DNA of 57,729 bases from Mesobacillus selenatarsenatis SF-1 (GCF_000813125.1 NZ_BASE01000088.1:1-57729); one strand, 5' to 3'. Shown: positions 8,241 to 21,214, counted from the first letter of the stretch. Made by a program: numbers and translations. Notes: generated from the sequence alone by a model not told the origin.

Positions 8241-8522
8241 TCAAAGCCATTCTATTTCGGTGATGGTACGTTCGATCTCCGGAAAAGAATCAATCATTTT
8301 CAAGGCATTCTGAAGCTCTCTTTCAGTAGACACCTTCGATGCCGATACGGCGGCAACTGCAATTGTTGTCCGCTGCCAAACATCATGATGATCTACTTCA
8401 GAAACCGAAATATTGTACTTCTGCTTCAGCCTTGTAATAATCCGCTGCAAGACAGCTCTCTTTTCTTTTAGAGAATGAGCATCATAGATGATGCACTCAC
8501 AGGCTGCTAAGCCTACTACCAT
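8241..8522 (-). CDS. ylxP: YlxP family protein (DUF503)
   Basis: A 93-residue protein of the DUF503/YlxP family, recognised by the start [10 protein letters not shown], the central HSLKEKRAVLQRI and the NISVSEVDHHDVWQR segment. Its ATG overlaps the infB stop codon (TAATG), indicating translational coupling. Its function is not established; its position between infB and rbfA suggests a role near ribosome assembly or translation, which is inference. Confidence 0.93.
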   Translation of the reverse strand: MVVGLAACECIIYDAHSLKEKRAVLQRIITRLKQKYNISVSEVDHHDVWQRTTIAVAAVSASKVSTERELQNALKMIDSFPEIERTITEIEWL

Positions 8523-10819
8523 TAACGTTCCACTTCTTCCATGATATATGCTTCAATGACGTCGCCTTCCTTGACATCTTTGAAGTTTTTAATGGTAATA
8601 CCACATTCATAGCCCTGAGCTACTTCTTTGGCATCATCCTTGAAACGTTTTAATGCATCGACTTCCCCTTCAAAGATGACGACTCCGTCACGGATCAAAC
8701 GAACACCGCTGTCACGGGTGATTTTACCGTCAGTAACATATGAACCGGCAATTGTTCCGATTTTCGATACCTTGAACGTCTGGCGGACTTCAGCCTGGCC
8801 GATGATCTTTTCGGCATAAACCGGATCAAGCATACCCTTCATCGCTGATTCGATTTCTTCGATCACTTTGTAAATAATGCGGTGAAGTCGGATATCAACG
8901 CTCTCTGACTCTGCAGCGCGCTTAGCATTATTGTCCGGACGGACGTTGAAACCGATGACGATACCGTTAGAAGCTGCTGCAAGTGTGATGTCAGACTCAT
9001 TGATCGCACCAACACCAGTGTGAATGATTCTTACATTTACACCTTCCACATCCAGTTTTTGCAATGCTGCTGCAAGTGCTTCAACTGAACCTTGGACGTC
9101 GGCTTTGATAATTAGATTTAGGTCTTTCATTTCCCCTTGTTTCATATGTTCAAACAAAGTATCGAGGCTGACGCGAGCTTTTTCGCTTCTTTGTGCCTGT
9201 ACAGCCTGCTGTGAACGGATTTCTCCAACCTGGCGGGCAGTCTTTTCATCATCGAATACTACAAAGCGATCGCCTGCTTGCGGAACATCGTTCAAGCCTG
9301 TGATTTCTACAGGGGCTGAAGGGCCTGCTTCTTTAACACGGCGGCCTACATCACTTACCATTGCACGAACACGTCCAAAGGTATTACCCACTACTATTGG
9401 ATCACCAATCTTCAATGTACCGTTTTGGACAAGCAAAGTAGCAACAGATCCGCGGCCTTTATCAAGCTGCGCTTCGATTACAGTACCGATAGCATTTCGA
9501 TTAGGATTTGCTTTATATTCTTCAACTTCACCAACAAGCAAAATCATTTCCAGCAGGTTATCGAGACCTTCTCCTGTTAAGGCAGAAATCGGAACAAAAA
9601 CTGTTTCGCCGCCCCATGCCTCTGGAACAAGTCCGTATTCAGTTAGCTCCTGCATAACACGATCCGGATTTGCTGTTGGTTTGTCCATTTTATTAACTGC
9701 TACGATAATAGGTACATTGGCAGCTTTAGCATGGTTCAATGCTTCCACAGTCTGTGGCTTTACACCGTCATCTGCAGCTACAACAAGGATTGTGATATCG
9801 GTAATCTTTGCACCTCGAGCACGCATTGTTGTAAACGCTGCGTGACCAGGTGTATCAAGGAATGTGATTTTTTTGCCGTTTTCTTCTACCTGGTATGCAC
9901 CGATGTGCTGAGTGATGCCGCCTGCTTCTCCTGCAGTCACTTTCGTGTTGCGGATTGAATCAAGCAAGGTTGTTTTACCATGGTCAACGTGACCCATAAT
10001 CGTTACAACTGATGGTCTTTCAATCATAGATGCTTCATCATCTTCTGTGAAATAAACCTCAAGGTCAGTTGTGTCAATCTTGATTTCTTCTTCAACTTCT
10101 ACTCCATAATCAGTTGCAATCAATTCAATTGCATCCTTATCAAGATCCTGGTTGATCGTAGCCATTACACCAAGCATAAAGAGCTTCTTGATGATCTCAG
10201 ACGGCTCACGGTTCAGCTTCTTGGCTAATTCAGCTACTGTCAAAGAGTCACTGAAAGTAATCTTTGAAGGAAGCTCTTTAACCTTCTTAGGCTGTTGTGG
10301 AGCCTGCTGCTGATTCTGTCTGCCCTTATTCTGGTTTTGCTGGTTTCTATTCTTATTTTGTTTGTTCTTATTGTTTTTATTAAAAGGCTGGGAGTTCCCA
10401 GGCTTCTTAGCAACTGCTGAAGTTTTCACTTTCTCAGGAGTTGTTGCACGACGCTCGTCGTCTGAAAAAGCGCTAGCTGTTGTCTTAAGCTGAGCTTTTG
10501 GCTGTGCCTGGCTGGTTTTTTGCTGATTTTGGGACTGATTGCGATTCTGTCCCTGGTTAGGCTTTTGGCCTTGATTGCGGTGCTGAGCTTGATTCTGTCC
10601 CTGTGAAGCTTTTTGCTGGCTTTGCTGCTGAGGCTTTGCCTGTGCTTGCGGCTTATCTTCTTTTTTATTATAGACAGCATCGAGTTTCTTTATGGTTTCA
10701 TCTTCCATAGTCGTCATATGATTAGAAACCTCAATGTTCATTTCTTTTAATTTTATAATCACGTCTTTACTCGATAAATTATGCTTCTTTGCATATTCAT
10801 AAACGCGTGTTTTACTCAT
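8522..10819 (-). CDS. infB: Translation initiation factor IF-2
   Basis: A 765-residue GTPase that places initiator tRNA on the 30S subunit and promotes subunit joining. An N-terminal IF2_N helix (1-50) is followed by a Q/N/K-rich low-complexity linker (about 55-185) and a second IF2_N domain. The G domain starts with GHVDHGKTT near residue 275, with DTPGH and NKMDKP motifs, followed by domains II, III and the fMet-tRNA-binding domain IV ([19 protein letters not shown]). The start has GGGGTGA 4 nt upstream. Internal initiation to give a shorter form is known for B. subtilis IF2; I did not pin a site here. Confidence 0.98.
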   Translation of the reverse strand: MSKTRVYEYAKKHNLSSKDVIIKLKEMNIEVSNHMTTMEDETIKKLDAVYNKKEDKPQAQAKPQQQSQQKASQGQNQAQHRNQGQKPNQGQNRNQSQNQQKTSQAQPKAQLKTTASAFSDDERRATTPEKVKTSAVAKKPGNSQPFNKNNKNKQNKNRNQQNQNKGRQNQQQAPQQPKKVKELPSKITFSDSLTVAELAKKLNREPSEIIKKLFMLGVMATINQDLDKDAIELIATDYGVEVEEEIKIDTTDLEVYFTEDDEASMIERPSVVTIMGHVDHGKTTLLDSIRNTKVTAGEAGGITQHIGAYQVEENGKKITFLDTPGHAAFTTMRARGAKITDITILVVAADDGVKPQTVEALNHAKAANVPIIVAVNKMDKPTANPDRVMQELTEYGLVPEAWGGETVFVPISALTGEGLDNLLEMILLVGEVEEYKANPNRNAIGTVIEAQLDKGRGSVATLLVQNGTLKIGDPIVVGNTFGRVRAMVSDVGRRVKEAGPSAPVEITGLNDVPQAGDRFVVFDDEKTARQVGEIRSQQAVQAQRSEKARVSLDTLFEHMKQGEMKDLNLIIKADVQGSVEALAAALQKLDVEGVNVRIIHTGVGAINESDITLAAASNGIVIGFNVRPDNNAKRAAESESVDIRLHRIIYKVIEEIESAMKGMLDPVYAEKIIGQAEVRQTFKVSKIGTIAGSYVTDGKITRDSGVRLIRDGVVIFEGEVDALKRFKDDAKEVAQGYECGITIKNFKDVKEGDVIEAYIMEEVER

Positions 10820-10838
10820 ATCTTCACCCCCGCTAGAA

Positions 10839-11141
10839 TTAATCGAGCAACGTCAACAGTTTTTTTGCAAAACCCTCGTCCAACAGGGCTACTACAACAC
10901 GTGCTTCCTTGCCAATCGCCTGGCCAAGCTGGTACCGGTCCGGGACCACTTTGTAAGGCACATTATAAGATTTGCACTTGTCGGTAATCTTTTTTGTAGT
11001 ATTTGCGGATGCATCCGCAGAAAGCAAAATGAGCTTCGCCTTCCCGCTTCTGATTTCTTTGACGGAAAGCTCTTCCCCTGAAATAATTTTCCGTGCTCGA
11101 TTGGCTAAGCCAAGCAATGACATCCATTGATTTGAGTTCAT
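10839..11141 (-). CDS. ylxQ: L7Ae-family RNA-binding protein YlxQ
   Basis: A 100-residue protein of the ribosomal L7Ae/L30e/S12e family, with [17 protein letters not shown] at the start and the K-turn-binding style [16 protein letters not shown]. Related Bacillus proteins bind kink-turn RNA; a precise role for YlxQ is not known. Its start overlaps the ylxR stop (shared base at 11141), so the two are translationally coupled. Confidence 0.93.
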   Translation of the reverse strand: MNSNQWMSLLGLANRARKIISGEELSVKEIRSGKAKLILLSADASANTTKKITDKCKSYNVPYKVVPDRYQLGQAIGKEARVVVALLDEGFAKKLLTLLD

Positions 11142-11428
11142 CAGGATAGTCTGCTCTCCTTTTCGATGAGGTCATTCAACTCATCATATATTGCATCGTC
11201 CACTTGTGTTTCAAGCTGTTTGGACAATATATTTCGTTTCTTTGCTAATTGCACTGCTTCTTTTTCTTTAGAAAGGTAAGCGCCTCGGCCTGATTTTTTG
11301 CCTGTCAGGTCGATGGAGACTTCCCCTTCCTTGGAGCGAACGATGCGAACTAGTTCTTTTTTCGGTCTCATTTCACCGGTAGCGACACATTTTCGCATAG
11401 GAACCTTTTTACGGCTGTTCACGATCAT
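11141..11428 (-). CDS. ylxR: YlxR family RNA-binding protein (RNase P modulator RnpM)
   Basis: A 95-residue DUF448/YlxR protein with the family signatures [17 protein letters not shown] and GRGAYL. Work in B. subtilis links this family to modulation of RNase P (RnpM). Two starts are plausible: ATG at 11428 with AAGGTG 5-6 nt upstream, and GTG at 11422 with GAGGTGA 6 nt upstream. The GTG places the protein's beginning where relatives usually start. It sits between nusA and ylxQ as in other Bacilli. Confidence 0.93.
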   Translation of the reverse strand: MIVNSRKKVPMRKCVATGEMRPKKELVRIVRSKEGEVSIDLTGKKSGRGAYLSKEKEAVQLAKKRNILSKQLETQVDDAIYDELNDLIEKESRLS

Positions 11429-11438
11429 TCACCTCACC

Positions 11439-12548
11439 TTAATCGATGTCTTCATCTTCAAAATCGTCACCTGCAGTTAAAAGCGGCTCATTGTCACGAG
11501 GATAAATCCCGGACTCCCTTGCCTCAGTTTCTGCTTTGATGTCAATCTTCCAACCAGTCAACTTAGCGGCAAGACGCGCATTTTGCCCGCGCTTTCCGAT
11601 TGCAAGCGATAGCTGGTAATCAGGAACAATAACCGTAGTCGCTTTTTCTTCTTCGTTGACAATGACATCAAGAACCTTTGATGGGCTCAACGCGTTGGCA
11701 ACAAATACGACTGGGTCTTCAGACCATTTCACGATATCGATTTTTTCACCCTTAAGCTCATTGACGACAGCCTGGACACGATTTCCACGAGGGCCGACAC
11801 ATGAACCAACTGGATCCACTTCTTGATTGTCTGAGTGAACAGAGATCTTAGAGCGGTCCCCTGCTTCACGCGCAACTGATTTAATTTCAACAGTTCCATC
11901 ATAAATCTCAGGAACTTCAATCTCGAAAAGTCTCTTTAACAGTCCCGGATGGGTTCTGGAAACGAAGATTTGTGGACCTTTAGTGGTTTTTTCAACCTTG
12001 GTGATAAATACTTTGATGCGGTCGTGAGGCTTATAATGTTCGTTCGGCATTTGTTCATTCGCTGGCAGGATCGCCTCGATTTTCCCCAGGCTTACATAGA
12101 TGAACTTAGGATCCTGACGCTGAACGATACCTGTCATGATATCTTCTTCACGATCGATGAACTCAGAATAGATAATTCCTCTTTCTGCTTCACGGACACG
12201 CTGAGTAACTACCTGCTTGGCAGTCTGCGCAGCTATCCTTCCGAAATCCTTAGGCGTGACTTCAAGTTCAACGACATCTTCTACCACGTAATTCGGATTA
12301 ATTTTCTGTGCCTCTTCTAGAGAGATTTCCAAACGCGGATCGAAAACTTCATCGACTACTTCTTTCCTCGCAAAAACGCGCATGGAACCATTGCCAAGGT
12401 TTAAATCAATACGGACGTTTTGCGCCTGATTAAAGTTACGTCGATACGCTGAAATAAGCGCCGCCTCGATTGCATCAATTAAGACGTCCCTGGAAATTCC
12501 TTTTTCTTTTTCAAGAATCGTAAGAGCATCCATCAATTCGCTGCTCAT
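11439..12548 (-). CDS. nusA: Transcription termination/antitermination protein NusA
   Basis: A 369-residue RNA polymerase-binding elongation factor that promotes pausing and intrinsic termination. The N-terminal RNAP-binding domain (about 1-125) is followed by S1 ([23 protein letters not shown], split here across 135-160), KH1 and KH2 ([15 protein letters not shown] near 300-350). It lacks the acidic repeats of E. coli NusA, as usual for Firmicutes. The frame runs 26 codons upstream to 12626, but the start MSSELMDAL at 12548 has AAGGGGGA before it and matches family length. The upstream extension is part of a structured spacer. Confidence 0.97.
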   Translation of the reverse strand: MSSELMDALTILEKEKGISRDVLIDAIEAALISAYRRNFNQAQNVRIDLNLGNGSMRVFARKEVVDEVFDPRLEISLEEAQKINPNYVVEDVVELEVTPKDFGRIAAQTAKQVVTQRVREAERGIIYSEFIDREEDIMTGIVQRQDPKFIYVSLGKIEAILPANEQMPNEHYKPHDRIKVFITKVEKTTKGPQIFVSRTHPGLLKRLFEIEVPEIYDGTVEIKSVAREAGDRSKISVHSDNQEVDPVGSCVGPRGNRVQAVVNELKGEKIDIVKWSEDPVVFVANALSPSKVLDVIVNEEEKATTVIVPDYQLSLAIGKRGQNARLAAKLTGWKIDIKAETEARESGIYPRDNEPLLTAGDDFEDEDID

Positions 12549-12750
12549 GAGATATAAATCCCCCTTTTTTACTACCCTACTTTGTAAGGCTCTTTTCGAA
12601 ACTCTGCCCTCTGTCCACCAGCTCAAACCTTAAACGTTTTCATCTGCCACCAAGGGGAGGTTAGCGTTTATGCATGCTTGAGCTTTGCCTAAAAACAACA
12701 GGTTCGAAACGATCCTTTAATTAATTAACTGAAGATATATTCTGGACAGA
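12549..12750. repeat. Structured rimP-nusA spacer with imperfect terminal inverted repeats
   Basis: A 202-bp gap inside an operon. AAGGCTCTTTTCGAAAC (12586-12602) and GGTTCGAAACGATCCTT (12701-12717) are inverted with 14 of 17 matches. Inside, GCTCAA and TAAACG (about 12621-12635) match inverted CGTTTA and TTGAGC (about 12665-12682). CTACTTTGTA (12577-12586) and the GGCTCTTTTC end are shared with the 7552-7645 element. It could be an inserted repeat or an mRNA structure controlling nusA; no gene is visible. Confidence 0.45.
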
Positions 12751-13221
12751 TTATGAAAAAGTGACAGCGAGTCTCGCGCTGGCAATTTTATCAAATGGGA
12801 TAACGACTGTTTTCTTGCGAGTTTTAATCTTCACATCAACAGTGACAGTTTCTCCATTATAATCAGTTAAGACCCCCTCAAAAGCCTTTTCCCCATCGAT
12901 TGGTTCATAGGTCTTAATGAAGACATTCTTGCCAATTGCTTTTTGATAATCTTTCTCCTTTTTCAGCGGACGTTCTGCACCTGGTGAGGAGACTTCCAAA
13001 AAGTAGTTATGCGGGATTGGATCCATGGCATCGAGCTTTTCGCTAAGGCGCTCACTGACGATGCCGCATTCTTCGATATCAATTCCGTTGTCCTTATCAA
13101 TGTATACGCGCAGGAACCAGTTCTTTCCTTCTTTGACATATTCGATGTCTACCAATTCTAGTTCGTTTTCATTTAAGATGGGAGTTACTAGCTCTTCCAC
13201 AACTTCGGTAACCTTGCTCAT
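12751..13221 (-). CDS. rimP: Ribosome maturation factor RimP
   Basis: A 156-residue 30S assembly factor, the same length as B. subtilis YlxS. The N-terminal domain includes [20 protein letters not shown] and [15 protein letters not shown]; the C-terminal domain is SH3/Sm-like ([16 protein letters not shown]). The ATG at 13221 (MSKVTEVV) follows AAGGAGGG by about 6 nt and is preferred over an upstream in-frame start at 13248. It is the first gene of the nusA-infB operon. Confidence 0.96.
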   Translation of the reverse strand: MSKVTEVVEELVTPILNENELELVDIEYVKEGKNWFLRVYIDKDNGIDIEECGIVSERLSEKLDAMDPIPHNYFLEVSSPGAERPLKKEKDYQKAIGKNVFIKTYEPIDGEKAFEGVLTDYNGETVTVDVKIKTRKKTVVIPFDKIASARLAVTFS

Positions 13222-13268
13222 AAAATCCCTCCTTTGACACAACCTCATTACTTAATCACTATTTGGTT

Positions 13269-13298
13269 TTTATCCCCGTAAAAGTGCCTAACAAACAA
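13269..13298 (-). promoter_or_regulatory. Weak candidate promoter for the rimP-nusA-infB operon
   Basis: TTGTTT (13293-13298) and GATAAA (13269-13274) on the minus strand are 18 bp apart, directly downstream of the polC terminator and about 50 bp before rimP. Both boxes are imperfect, so this rests mostly on position. Confidence 0.3.
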
Positions 13299-13301
13299 GA
13301 A

Positions 13302-13321
13302 AGAGCGGGTTGCCCCACTCT
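13302..13321 (-). terminator. Terminator downstream of polC
   Basis: An 8-bp stem with one G-T pair (AGAGCGGG 13302-13309 with CCCACTCT 13314-13321), a 4-nt loop and a T-rich tail on the minus strand, about 100 bp past the polC stop codon. Confidence 0.7.
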
Positions 13322-13424
13322 CATCTGCCAGAGATATCCTTAGTATTTCCAATAAAAATATAACATAACCAGATATTTATTGCAAACAAACGGCAGTTAT
13401 AGCTTGCTTTTCCAATAAGCTAAA

Positions 13425-16400
13425 TTAGAACAATGATAACTGGTTCTGGTCTGGCATGCCCTCAAGGCAGCCATGGTTGTCCAGGTATTCAAGAATAGTT
13501 TTGGAGATCTTTCCTCGCTGCTGCAGGTCTTCCTTAGACAGGAATTCTCCTTCTCCACGGGCTTTAACGATATTAATCGCCGCGTTTGTTCCGAGTCCAG
13601 GTATCGCATTGAACGGCGGGATCAGCTTATCGCCATCGATGATGAATTCTGACGCGCTTGATTTGTATAAATCGACTTTAGCGAATCCAAATCCACGCTC
13701 ACACATCTCAAGCGCGAGTTCCATAACGGTCATCAAGTTCTTTTCTTTTGTCGAAGCTTCAAGCCCCTTAGCGTTGATTTCCTCAATCACCGCCCGGATG
13801 CTCTCTGAACCACGGACCATTGCATCAACATCGAAGTCATCTGCCCTGACTGTGAAGTATGCTGCATAATACATAAGCGGATGGTGCACTTTGAAATACG
13901 CAATCCTCACCGCCATTAAAACATAAGCAGCCGCGTGGGCTTTAGGGAACATGTACTTGATCTTTTTACAAGAATCGATATACCATTCCGGAACTTTATT
14001 CTTGCGCATTTCTTCTTCCATTTCATCTGTCAGGCCTTTACCCTTACGGACCGATTCCATGATTTTAAAAGCAAATGCCGGCTCAAGTCCCTGGTAAATA
14101 AGGTATACCATGATATCATCACGGCAGCCGATTACTTCGCTGAGGTTACAGATATTGTTATGGATCAATTCCTGCGCATTTCCGAGCCAAACATCCGTAC
14201 CGTGGGAAAGACCCGATATCTGTACGAGTTCCGAGAATGTCGTTGGCTTCGTATCCTCAAGCATCTGGCGAACAAAGCGCGTACCGAATTCCGGAATACC
14301 CAATGAGCCAGTCTTCGACATAATTTGTTCTTCAGTCACACCGATAGATTCTGTCCCGCTGAAAATCTTCATGACTTCAGGGTCGTCAGTAGGAATTGTC
14401 TTTGGGTCAATCCCGCTTAAATCTTGAAGCATCCTGATCACGGTTGGGTCATCGTGCCCAAGAATATCCAACTTCAACAAATTATCGTGAATTGAATGGA
14501 AATCAAAATGGGTTGTTTTCCATTCTGATGTGCTGCTGTCTGCCGGGAACTGGATGGGTGAAAAATCAAAAATATCCATGTAATCCGGAACAACGATGAT
14601 TCCGCCGGGGTGCTGGCCAGTCGTCCGTTTCACACCGGTGCAGCCGGATGCCAGACGGTCAATTTCCGCACCGCGAAGCTGCAGGTTATTGTCACCCTGG
14701 TAGCCTTTTACATAACCATAGGCCGTCTTATCCGCAACGGTACCAATCGTTCCCGCGCGGTAAACATAGTCCTCTCCAAACAATACTTTTGTATAGTTAT
14801 GGGCACGTGGCTGATATTCGCCCGAGAAGTTCAAATCGATATCGGGAACCTTGTCCCCTTTGAAACCAAGGAAGGTCTCAAAGGGAATATCATGGCCGTC
14901 TTTTTTATATTTAATGCCGCAATCCGGACAGTCCTTGTCGGGAAGGTCAAATCCAGAACCTACTGATCCATCATTAAAGAACTCTGATTTTTTGCACTTA
15001 GGACATACATAGTGCGGCGGAAGTGGATTGACCTCGGTGATTTCCGTCATGGTAGCTACGAAAGAGGATCCTACCGAACCACGTGAACCTACGAGATAAC
15101 CATCATCCAGCGACTTTTTAACAAGTTTATGAGAAATCAAATAGATAACAGCAAATCCGTTGTCAATGATACTCTTCAATTCTTTTTCAAGACGGGCCTC
15201 AACGATTTCAGGAAGTTCGTCACCATAGATGCTGCGGGCCATTCCGTAGCTCATGCTGCGCATTTCTTCGTCCGCGCCTTCAATTTTCGGCGTGTAAAGA
15301 TCGTCTTTAATCGGCTTGATGACATCGATCATGTCAGCGATCTTGTTTGTGTTTTCCACAACAATCTCTTTTGCCTTTTCTTCTCCCAAAAACTTAAAGG
15401 CATCGAGCATTTCATTCGTTGTCCTGAAATGCACATCTGGAAGCTCGTGGCGGTTGAGCGGGTTGGCGCCGCCCTGGGAATTGACCAGGATTTTGCGGTA
15501 TATTTTATCAATTTCATTCAAGTAGTGAACATTGCCTGTAGCAACTACTGGTAGGTCCAGCTTCTCCCCAAGCTTGACGATATTGTTAATTATATCCTCA
15601 AGTGCCTTCTGGTCCCGGACTAGTTCCAGCTCGAGCAAGTGTGCATAAACAGCCTTGGGATGGACTTCGAGGTAGTCATAAAACTGTGCTGCTTCTTCGA
15701 CCTCTTCAGGCCCCTTCTGCATCATGCCCTCAAAAACTTCACCTTTATCACAGCCCGACCCTATCAGGATCCCTTCACGGTGTTTATTTAAAACAGACCT
15801 CGGGATTCGTGGCACACGGTAAAAATAATCAATATGTGCTATTGATACTAATTTAAAGATATTTTTCATGCCAACTTCATTCTGCGCCAGCAATGTCGCA
15901 TGGTAAGGACGTGCACGCTGGTAGGCTTTACCCTGGCCCATATTGTCATTCAGTTGGTCATGGTATTCAAGCCCTTTTTCAGCAGCATCCTTCAGCATAC
16001 GGAGCAATAGATAACCCGTAGCCTCGGCATCATATATCGCACGGTGATGCTGTGTCAATTCAATATCGAATTTCTTGGCTAATGTATTCAATCTATGGTT
16101 CTTCATGTCAGGATACAGGAAGCGGCCAAGCTCCAATGTATCGATAACTGGATTTGGCGCTTTGCCCAGACCAATTTTTTTATAGCCGACATTCAGGAAG
16201 CCCATATCGAATGAAGCATTGTGGGCAACCAGGACACAGTCTCCTGTCCATTCTTGGAACTTTTGCAGGACTTCACTCACTTCTGGCGCATTGCGGACCA
16301 TATCATCTGTAATCCCGGTAAGGTTGATCGTCGTTGCAGACAACCGGTGATGTGGATTTGCGAATGACTCGAAACGATCAATGATTTCACCGCCTCGGAT

Positions 16401-17750
16401 TTTAACAGCAGCAAGTTCAATGATTGTATCGTAAACCGCAGACAAACCTGTTGTTTCAACGTCAAATACGACATACGTATCATCTGCAAGCAATCTGTGC
16501 GAGCTATTATAGGCAATCGGCACACCATCATCAACCAGGTTAATTTCCACACCGTAGAGAATCTTGATATCATTTTTCTTTCCTGCCCCGAATGCTTCTG
16601 GAAAGGATTGTACAACTGCGTGGTCCGTAATTGCCACAGCTTTGTGACCCCACTTTGCTGCCTGGGCAACCAGTGCGCTGACAGATGTCACTGCGTCCAT
16701 CTGGCTCATTGGTGAGTGGAGGTGAAGTTCGACTCTTTTTTCGCCTTCTGGCGCTGAATCAATTCTTCCCTTAGGCTTGATTTCGTTAACGTCATTTCCA
16801 ATCATGACAAGATCGCGGACAAATGTGTCGTTCTGGATACTGCCTCGTACCTTGAGCCACATTCCTTTTGAAACACGCTGGTAAAGAGCGGCGTCTTCTT
16901 TATCGCGCGAGAACATTTTTACTATGATGGAGCTTGTGTAATCAGTGATCTTAAATGTCAAAAGTGTTCTGCCGCTGCGAAGTTCTTTCGTTTCGGCAAA
17001 GAATACAAATCCTTCAACGGCTACCCGGCGCTCTTCATCAACGATGTCTTCAAGTTTGCGGAAGTCAGCATCGTCCTTAATCGTAAGCCCAATATTAACA
17101 GGCCCATCCTGCGGCGATCCATCTCCCTTGGCTTGTTCAGCTTCCTTCTTCTGCATCTCGATCATTGCCATCAGACCGCGTTCCTGGTCTTCCTTCTCTT
17201 TTGCCTTCATGAATTTTTCATATTCATCTGAAGAACTTTCTTCACTTACGACCGTATCTATCGTCAGTAAAGGAAATCCGAAGCTCTGGTAGATTTCAGC
17301 AATAATGCCACCATATTTACGTTTAAGCGCTAGCCCTTCGGCTTCATTTCTTGCTGTTAAAATGAGTTTAGTTCCCTGGATTTGTGGTACTTGTTCATTC
17401 AGGAGTTTTAACAACGGCGGAGCGATGCCATCTATTTCTTTAATGCACGACTTCCAGTAATCAAGGATTTTCTCGTCACTGATTGCCTGTTCAAGTACTC
17501 TTACCGAGTATGTTATTTTCGCAATATGTGAGAAAGTTTGTTCCAGCTTGCCTATGAATGTGTTATACAGCTGACAAGGAATGATTCTTTCAAACTGGAA
17601 AAAGAAATGCCATTTCCTTGCCTGTTTTTCAATCACTACCCTGTCAATTTCAGCATTTTGAAAATGAGTGACAATTGCATCTTCTGTTAGCTGCAGCTGT
17701 TGCAGCAGGAGCTGAAACCTTTCTTTTTTCCCTGAAGAAAGATCACCCAT
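13425..17750 (-). CDS. polC: DNA polymerase III PolC-type alpha subunit
   Basis: A 1441-residue replicative polymerase of low-GC Gram-positives (B. subtilis PolC is 1437). Order: N-terminal domain; OB fold (about 235-320); PHP domain beginning with [13 protein letters not shown] near 337; a 3'-5' exonuclease inserted in PHP, starting FDVETTG near 430; then the polymerase with a zinc-binding cysteine set (CPKCKKSE near 917 and CPDCG) and catalytic DIDLNFSG near 970; ending in a helix-hairpin-helix region and LSLF, a clamp-binding type tail. The ATG has GGGAGAG upstream. It works with DnaE and the beta clamp at the fork. Confidence 0.98.
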   Translation of the reverse strand: MGDLSSGKKERFQLLLQQLQLTEDAIVTHFQNAEIDRVVIEKQARKWHFFFQFERIIPCQLYNTFIGKLEQTFSHIAKITYSVRVLEQAISDEKILDYWKSCIKEIDGIAPPLLKLLNEQVPQIQGTKLILTARNEAEGLALKRKYGGIIAEIYQSFGFPLLTIDTVVSEESSSDEYEKFMKAKEKEDQERGLMAMIEMQKKEAEQAKGDGSPQDGPVNIGLTIKDDADFRKLEDIVDEERRVAVEGFVFFAETKELRSGRTLLTFKITDYTSSIIVKMFSRDKEDAALYQRVSKGMWLKVRGSIQNDTFVRDLVMIGNDVNEIKPKGRIDSAPEGEKRVELHLHSPMSQMDAVTSVSALVAQAAKWGHKAVAITDHAVVQSFPEAFGAGKKNDIKILYGVEINLVDDGVPIAYNSSHRLLADDTYVVFDVETTGLSAVYDTIIELAAVKIRGGEIIDRFESFANPHHRLSATTINLTGITDDMVRNAPEVSEVLQKFQEWTGDCVLVAHNASFDMGFLNVGYKKIGLGKAPNPVIDTLELGRFLYPDMKNHRLNTLAKKFDIELTQHHRAIYDAEATGYLLLRMLKDAAEKGLEYHDQLNDNMGQGKAYQRARPYHATLLAQNEVGMKNIFKLVSIAHIDYFYRVPRIPRSVLNKHREGILIGSGCDKGEVFEGMMQKGPEEVEEAAQFYDYLEVHPKAVYAHLLELELVRDQKALEDIINNIVKLGEKLDLPVVATGNVHYLNEIDKIYRKILVNSQGGANPLNRHELPDVHFRTTNEMLDAFKFLGEEKAKEIVVENTNKIADMIDVIKPIKDDLYTPKIEGADEEMRSMSYGMARSIYGDELPEIVEARLEKELKSIIDNGFAVIYLISHKLVKKSLDDGYLVGSRGSVGSSFVATMTEITEVNPLPPHYVCPKCKKSEFFNDGSVGSGFDLPDKDCPDCGIKYKKDGHDIPFETFLGFKGDKVPDIDLNFSGEYQPRAHNYTKVLFGEDYVYRAGTIGTVADKTAYGYVKGYQGDNNLQLRGAEIDRLASGCTGVKRTTGQHPGGIIVVPDYMDIFDFSPIQFPADSSTSEWKTTHFDFHSIHDNLLKLDILGHDDPTVIRMLQDLSGIDPKTIPTDDPEVMKIFSGTESIGVTEEQIMSKTGSLGIPEFGTRFVRQMLEDTKPTTFSELVQISGLSHGTDVWLGNAQELIHNNICNLSEVIGCRDDIMVYLIYQGLEPAFAFKIMESVRKGKGLTDEMEEEMRKNKVPEWYIDSCKKIKYMFPKAHAAAYVLMAVRIAYFKVHHPLMYYAAYFTVRADDFDVDAMVRGSESIRAVIEEINAKGLEASTKEKNLMTVMELALEMCERGFGFAKVDLYKSSASEFIIDGDKLIPPFNAIPGLGTNAAINIVKARGEGEFLSKEDLQQRGKISKTILEYLDNHGCLEGMPDQNQLSLF

Positions 17751-18060
17751 GGTTATTTCTCTCCCATCTGAAAAGCTTAAATTCTATCTATCGGGCCAAA
17801 TTGCCCGTTTGTGTAATTGTATCAAAACGTGTTTAATAGCAAAGGTTATTATAACATAAAATGAATGTCCCGTTACCTGTGTTTGATATTACCATTTCAG
17901 TGTTCTATTAGGAATATAATTCTTGTGGTGTCAGACACTTTCAGCTCAGTTTTATCGAGGACCAACTAACCTCCAGGATACACAGGCGACCGCAACATTT
18001 TTTCTAGACGACTGCGTGATGATTTTTAATGTGACGATAAATCAGGAGGACTTCTACATC
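17751..18060. other. Spacer between proS and polC
   Basis: About 310 bp without a convincing gene. It holds the candidate polC promoter and a short palindrome GTGTCAGACAC (17928-17938), a motif seen in intergenic repeats of many Bacilli. A plus-strand frame beginning near 17923 runs into the antisense of proS and has no ribosome site. I see nothing else. Confidence 0.4.
17848..17857 (-). promoter_or_regulatory. Candidate extended -10 promoter for polC
   Basis: A perfect TATAAT (17848-17853) preceded by TGT gives an extended -10 element on the minus strand. The -35 region is poor. Transcription would begin about 90 bp before the polC start. Confidence 0.45.
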
Positions 18061-18068
18061 GATAAAAA

Positions 18069-18091
18069 GCGGACCCTATTAAAGGATCCGC
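18069..18091 (-). terminator. Terminator downstream of proS
   Basis: An 8-bp stem with one U-G pair in RNA (GCGGACCC 18069-18076, GGATCCGC 18084-18091), a 7-nt loop and a T run on the minus strand, 8 bp after the proS stop codon. Confidence 0.85.
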
Positions 18092-18098
18092 CGATTGT

Positions 18099-19826
<1,728 letters not shown>

Positions 19827-19845
19827 TCATGTTTATTAAAAAATT

Positions 19846-19873
19846 TTCCTGCCCGGTGCGGTCCGGGCAGGAA
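19846..19873 (-). terminator. Terminator downstream of rasP
   Basis: A perfect 11-bp stem (TTCCTGCCCGG 19846-19856, CCGGGCAGGAA 19863-19873), a 6-nt loop and a T-rich tail on the minus strand. Confidence 0.92.
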
Positions 19874-19900
19874 GTTAAATGTGTCAGTGGATATGATAAC

Positions 19901-21163
19901 TTACAGGAAGAATCTTTGAATATCGTTCCAAGTTACCACAAGCATCAGCAGCATTAATAATGCGAAGCCAACAAAGTGGACCATTCCTTCCTTTTGCTTG
20001 TCGATTGGTTTTCCTCTTAGCGCTTCAACCGCAAAGAAGGTCAACCTGCCGCCATCAAGTGCCGGGAATGGAAGGAGATTCATGATTCCCAGGTTGATAC
20101 TTAGGATCGCGGCCCATTTCATAAGATAGAAGATTCCGGATTTAGCAACCGTGTCAGTAGAAACATAAATGCCTACCGGTCCTGATAATGCATCTATCGA
20201 AAATTGGCCGGTCAACAATTTCCCTAGCATAGAGAATATTTCTATTGTCCAAAAATATGTTTCCTTCACACCGTAAGAAATCGATTTTAATGGCGACTTC
20301 TCAACAGGACTGTATACGCCAATCAATCCGATCTTTTCGCCTTCAACGTCCTTAACTTCAGGTGTAACTGGCAGATCCATACTCTGACCTTCACGTACTA
20401 TTGAGAAATCAAGCTCATTCCCTGGGTTCTTGCGGATAATTTCAACAACATCCTGCCAACTTGAGACTTCTGATCCCTCAATGCTGTTTACAACGTCACC
20501 TTCTTGCAACCCCGCCTTAAGCGCACTTCCATCTGGAGTCAGTTTTCCTAGAACAGGTTCATTGGAAGGAATCCCCTGGAAGATGGCTAGAATAATGAAA
20601 ATAACCAACGCCAGGATAAAGTTCATCATCGGCCCAGCGAAGATTGCCAATGTTCTTTGCCCAAGCGTCTTGGAACCGAATTGCCTGTCAAATGGAGCAA
20701 TCTGCGTCTCTACCCCGTTCTCGACAAGAACCGCTGTTTTACTAATTTGGAAGGTTGTCAGCTTGCTGTCGTCCTCCCCTTCTTCATAACCTTTTATAAA
20801 AAGATCGTGTTCAATATCGGCTCTTTCCACTTCTACTATTCGTGCATCAGGATACTTTTCCTTATTATTCAGAATGATTTTTTGAACTTCTTCACTCTTG
20901 TTAAAAAGCAAACCTATTCTATGCCCTGGCTTGATCTCAATCATTTCAGGATCTTCGCCAGCCATTCTGACAAACCCTCCGATTGGAAGGAGGCGGATGG
21001 TATAAGTCGTTTCATTTTTCTTAAAAGAAAAGACCTTTGGACCGAACCCAATTGCAAATTCACGGCAGAGGATACCTGCTCGTTTGGCGAAAATCAAGTG
21101 CCCAAGTTCATGAAAGAATACCAGGGCGCCAAAAATGACGATAAAGGCAATAACTGTATTCAA
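19901..21163 (-). CDS. rasP: Site-2 intramembrane metalloprotease RasP (RseP family)
   Basis: A 420-residue membrane zinc protease. HELGH is at 18-22 in the first membrane segment, and the third zinc-ligand motif NLLPFPALDGGR lies near 360-371. A PDZ domain (about 200-275) sits between membrane segments near 175-195 and 335-365, with a final segment near 395-410. In Bacillus RasP completes cleavage of anti-sigma factors such as RsiW and clears signal peptide remnants. The start is TTG with AAGGTGG 9 nt upstream. It lies between dxr and proS. Confidence 0.96.
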   Translation of the reverse strand: MNTVIAFIVIFGALVFFHELGHLIFAKRAGILCREFAIGFGPKVFSFKKNETTYTIRLLPIGGFVRMAGEDPEMIEIKPGHRIGLLFNKSEEVQKIILNNKEKYPDARIVEVERADIEHDLFIKGYEEGEDDSKLTTFQISKTAVLVENGVETQIAPFDRQFGSKTLGQRTLAIFAGPMMNFILALVIFIILAIFQGIPSNEPVLGKLTPDGSALKAGLQEGDVVNSIEGSEVSSWQDVVEIIRKNPGNELDFSIVREGQSMDLPVTPEVKDVEGEKIGLIGVYSPVEKSPLKSISYGVKETYFWTIEIFSMLGKLLTGQFSIDALSGPVGIYVSTDTVAKSGIFYLMKWAAILSINLGIMNLLPFPALDGGRLTFFAVEALRGKPIDKQKEGMVHFVGFALLMLLMLVVTWNDIQRFFL

Positions 21164-21214
21164 ATTTTCTAACCACCTTTTAATAGGATAAGACTCTACT
21201 CTTGAGACTAAAAT

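Noticed and set aside
9024-9845. 273-codon plus-strand open frame
   Set aside because: Antisense to the infB GTPase and C-terminal domains; Ser/Thr/Arg-rich shadow composition and no ribosome site.
12549-12626. 26-codon N-terminal extension of nusA
   Set aside because: The extension lies in an inverted-repeat spacer and would give NusA a non-homologous start; the ATG at 12548 has a good ribosome site.
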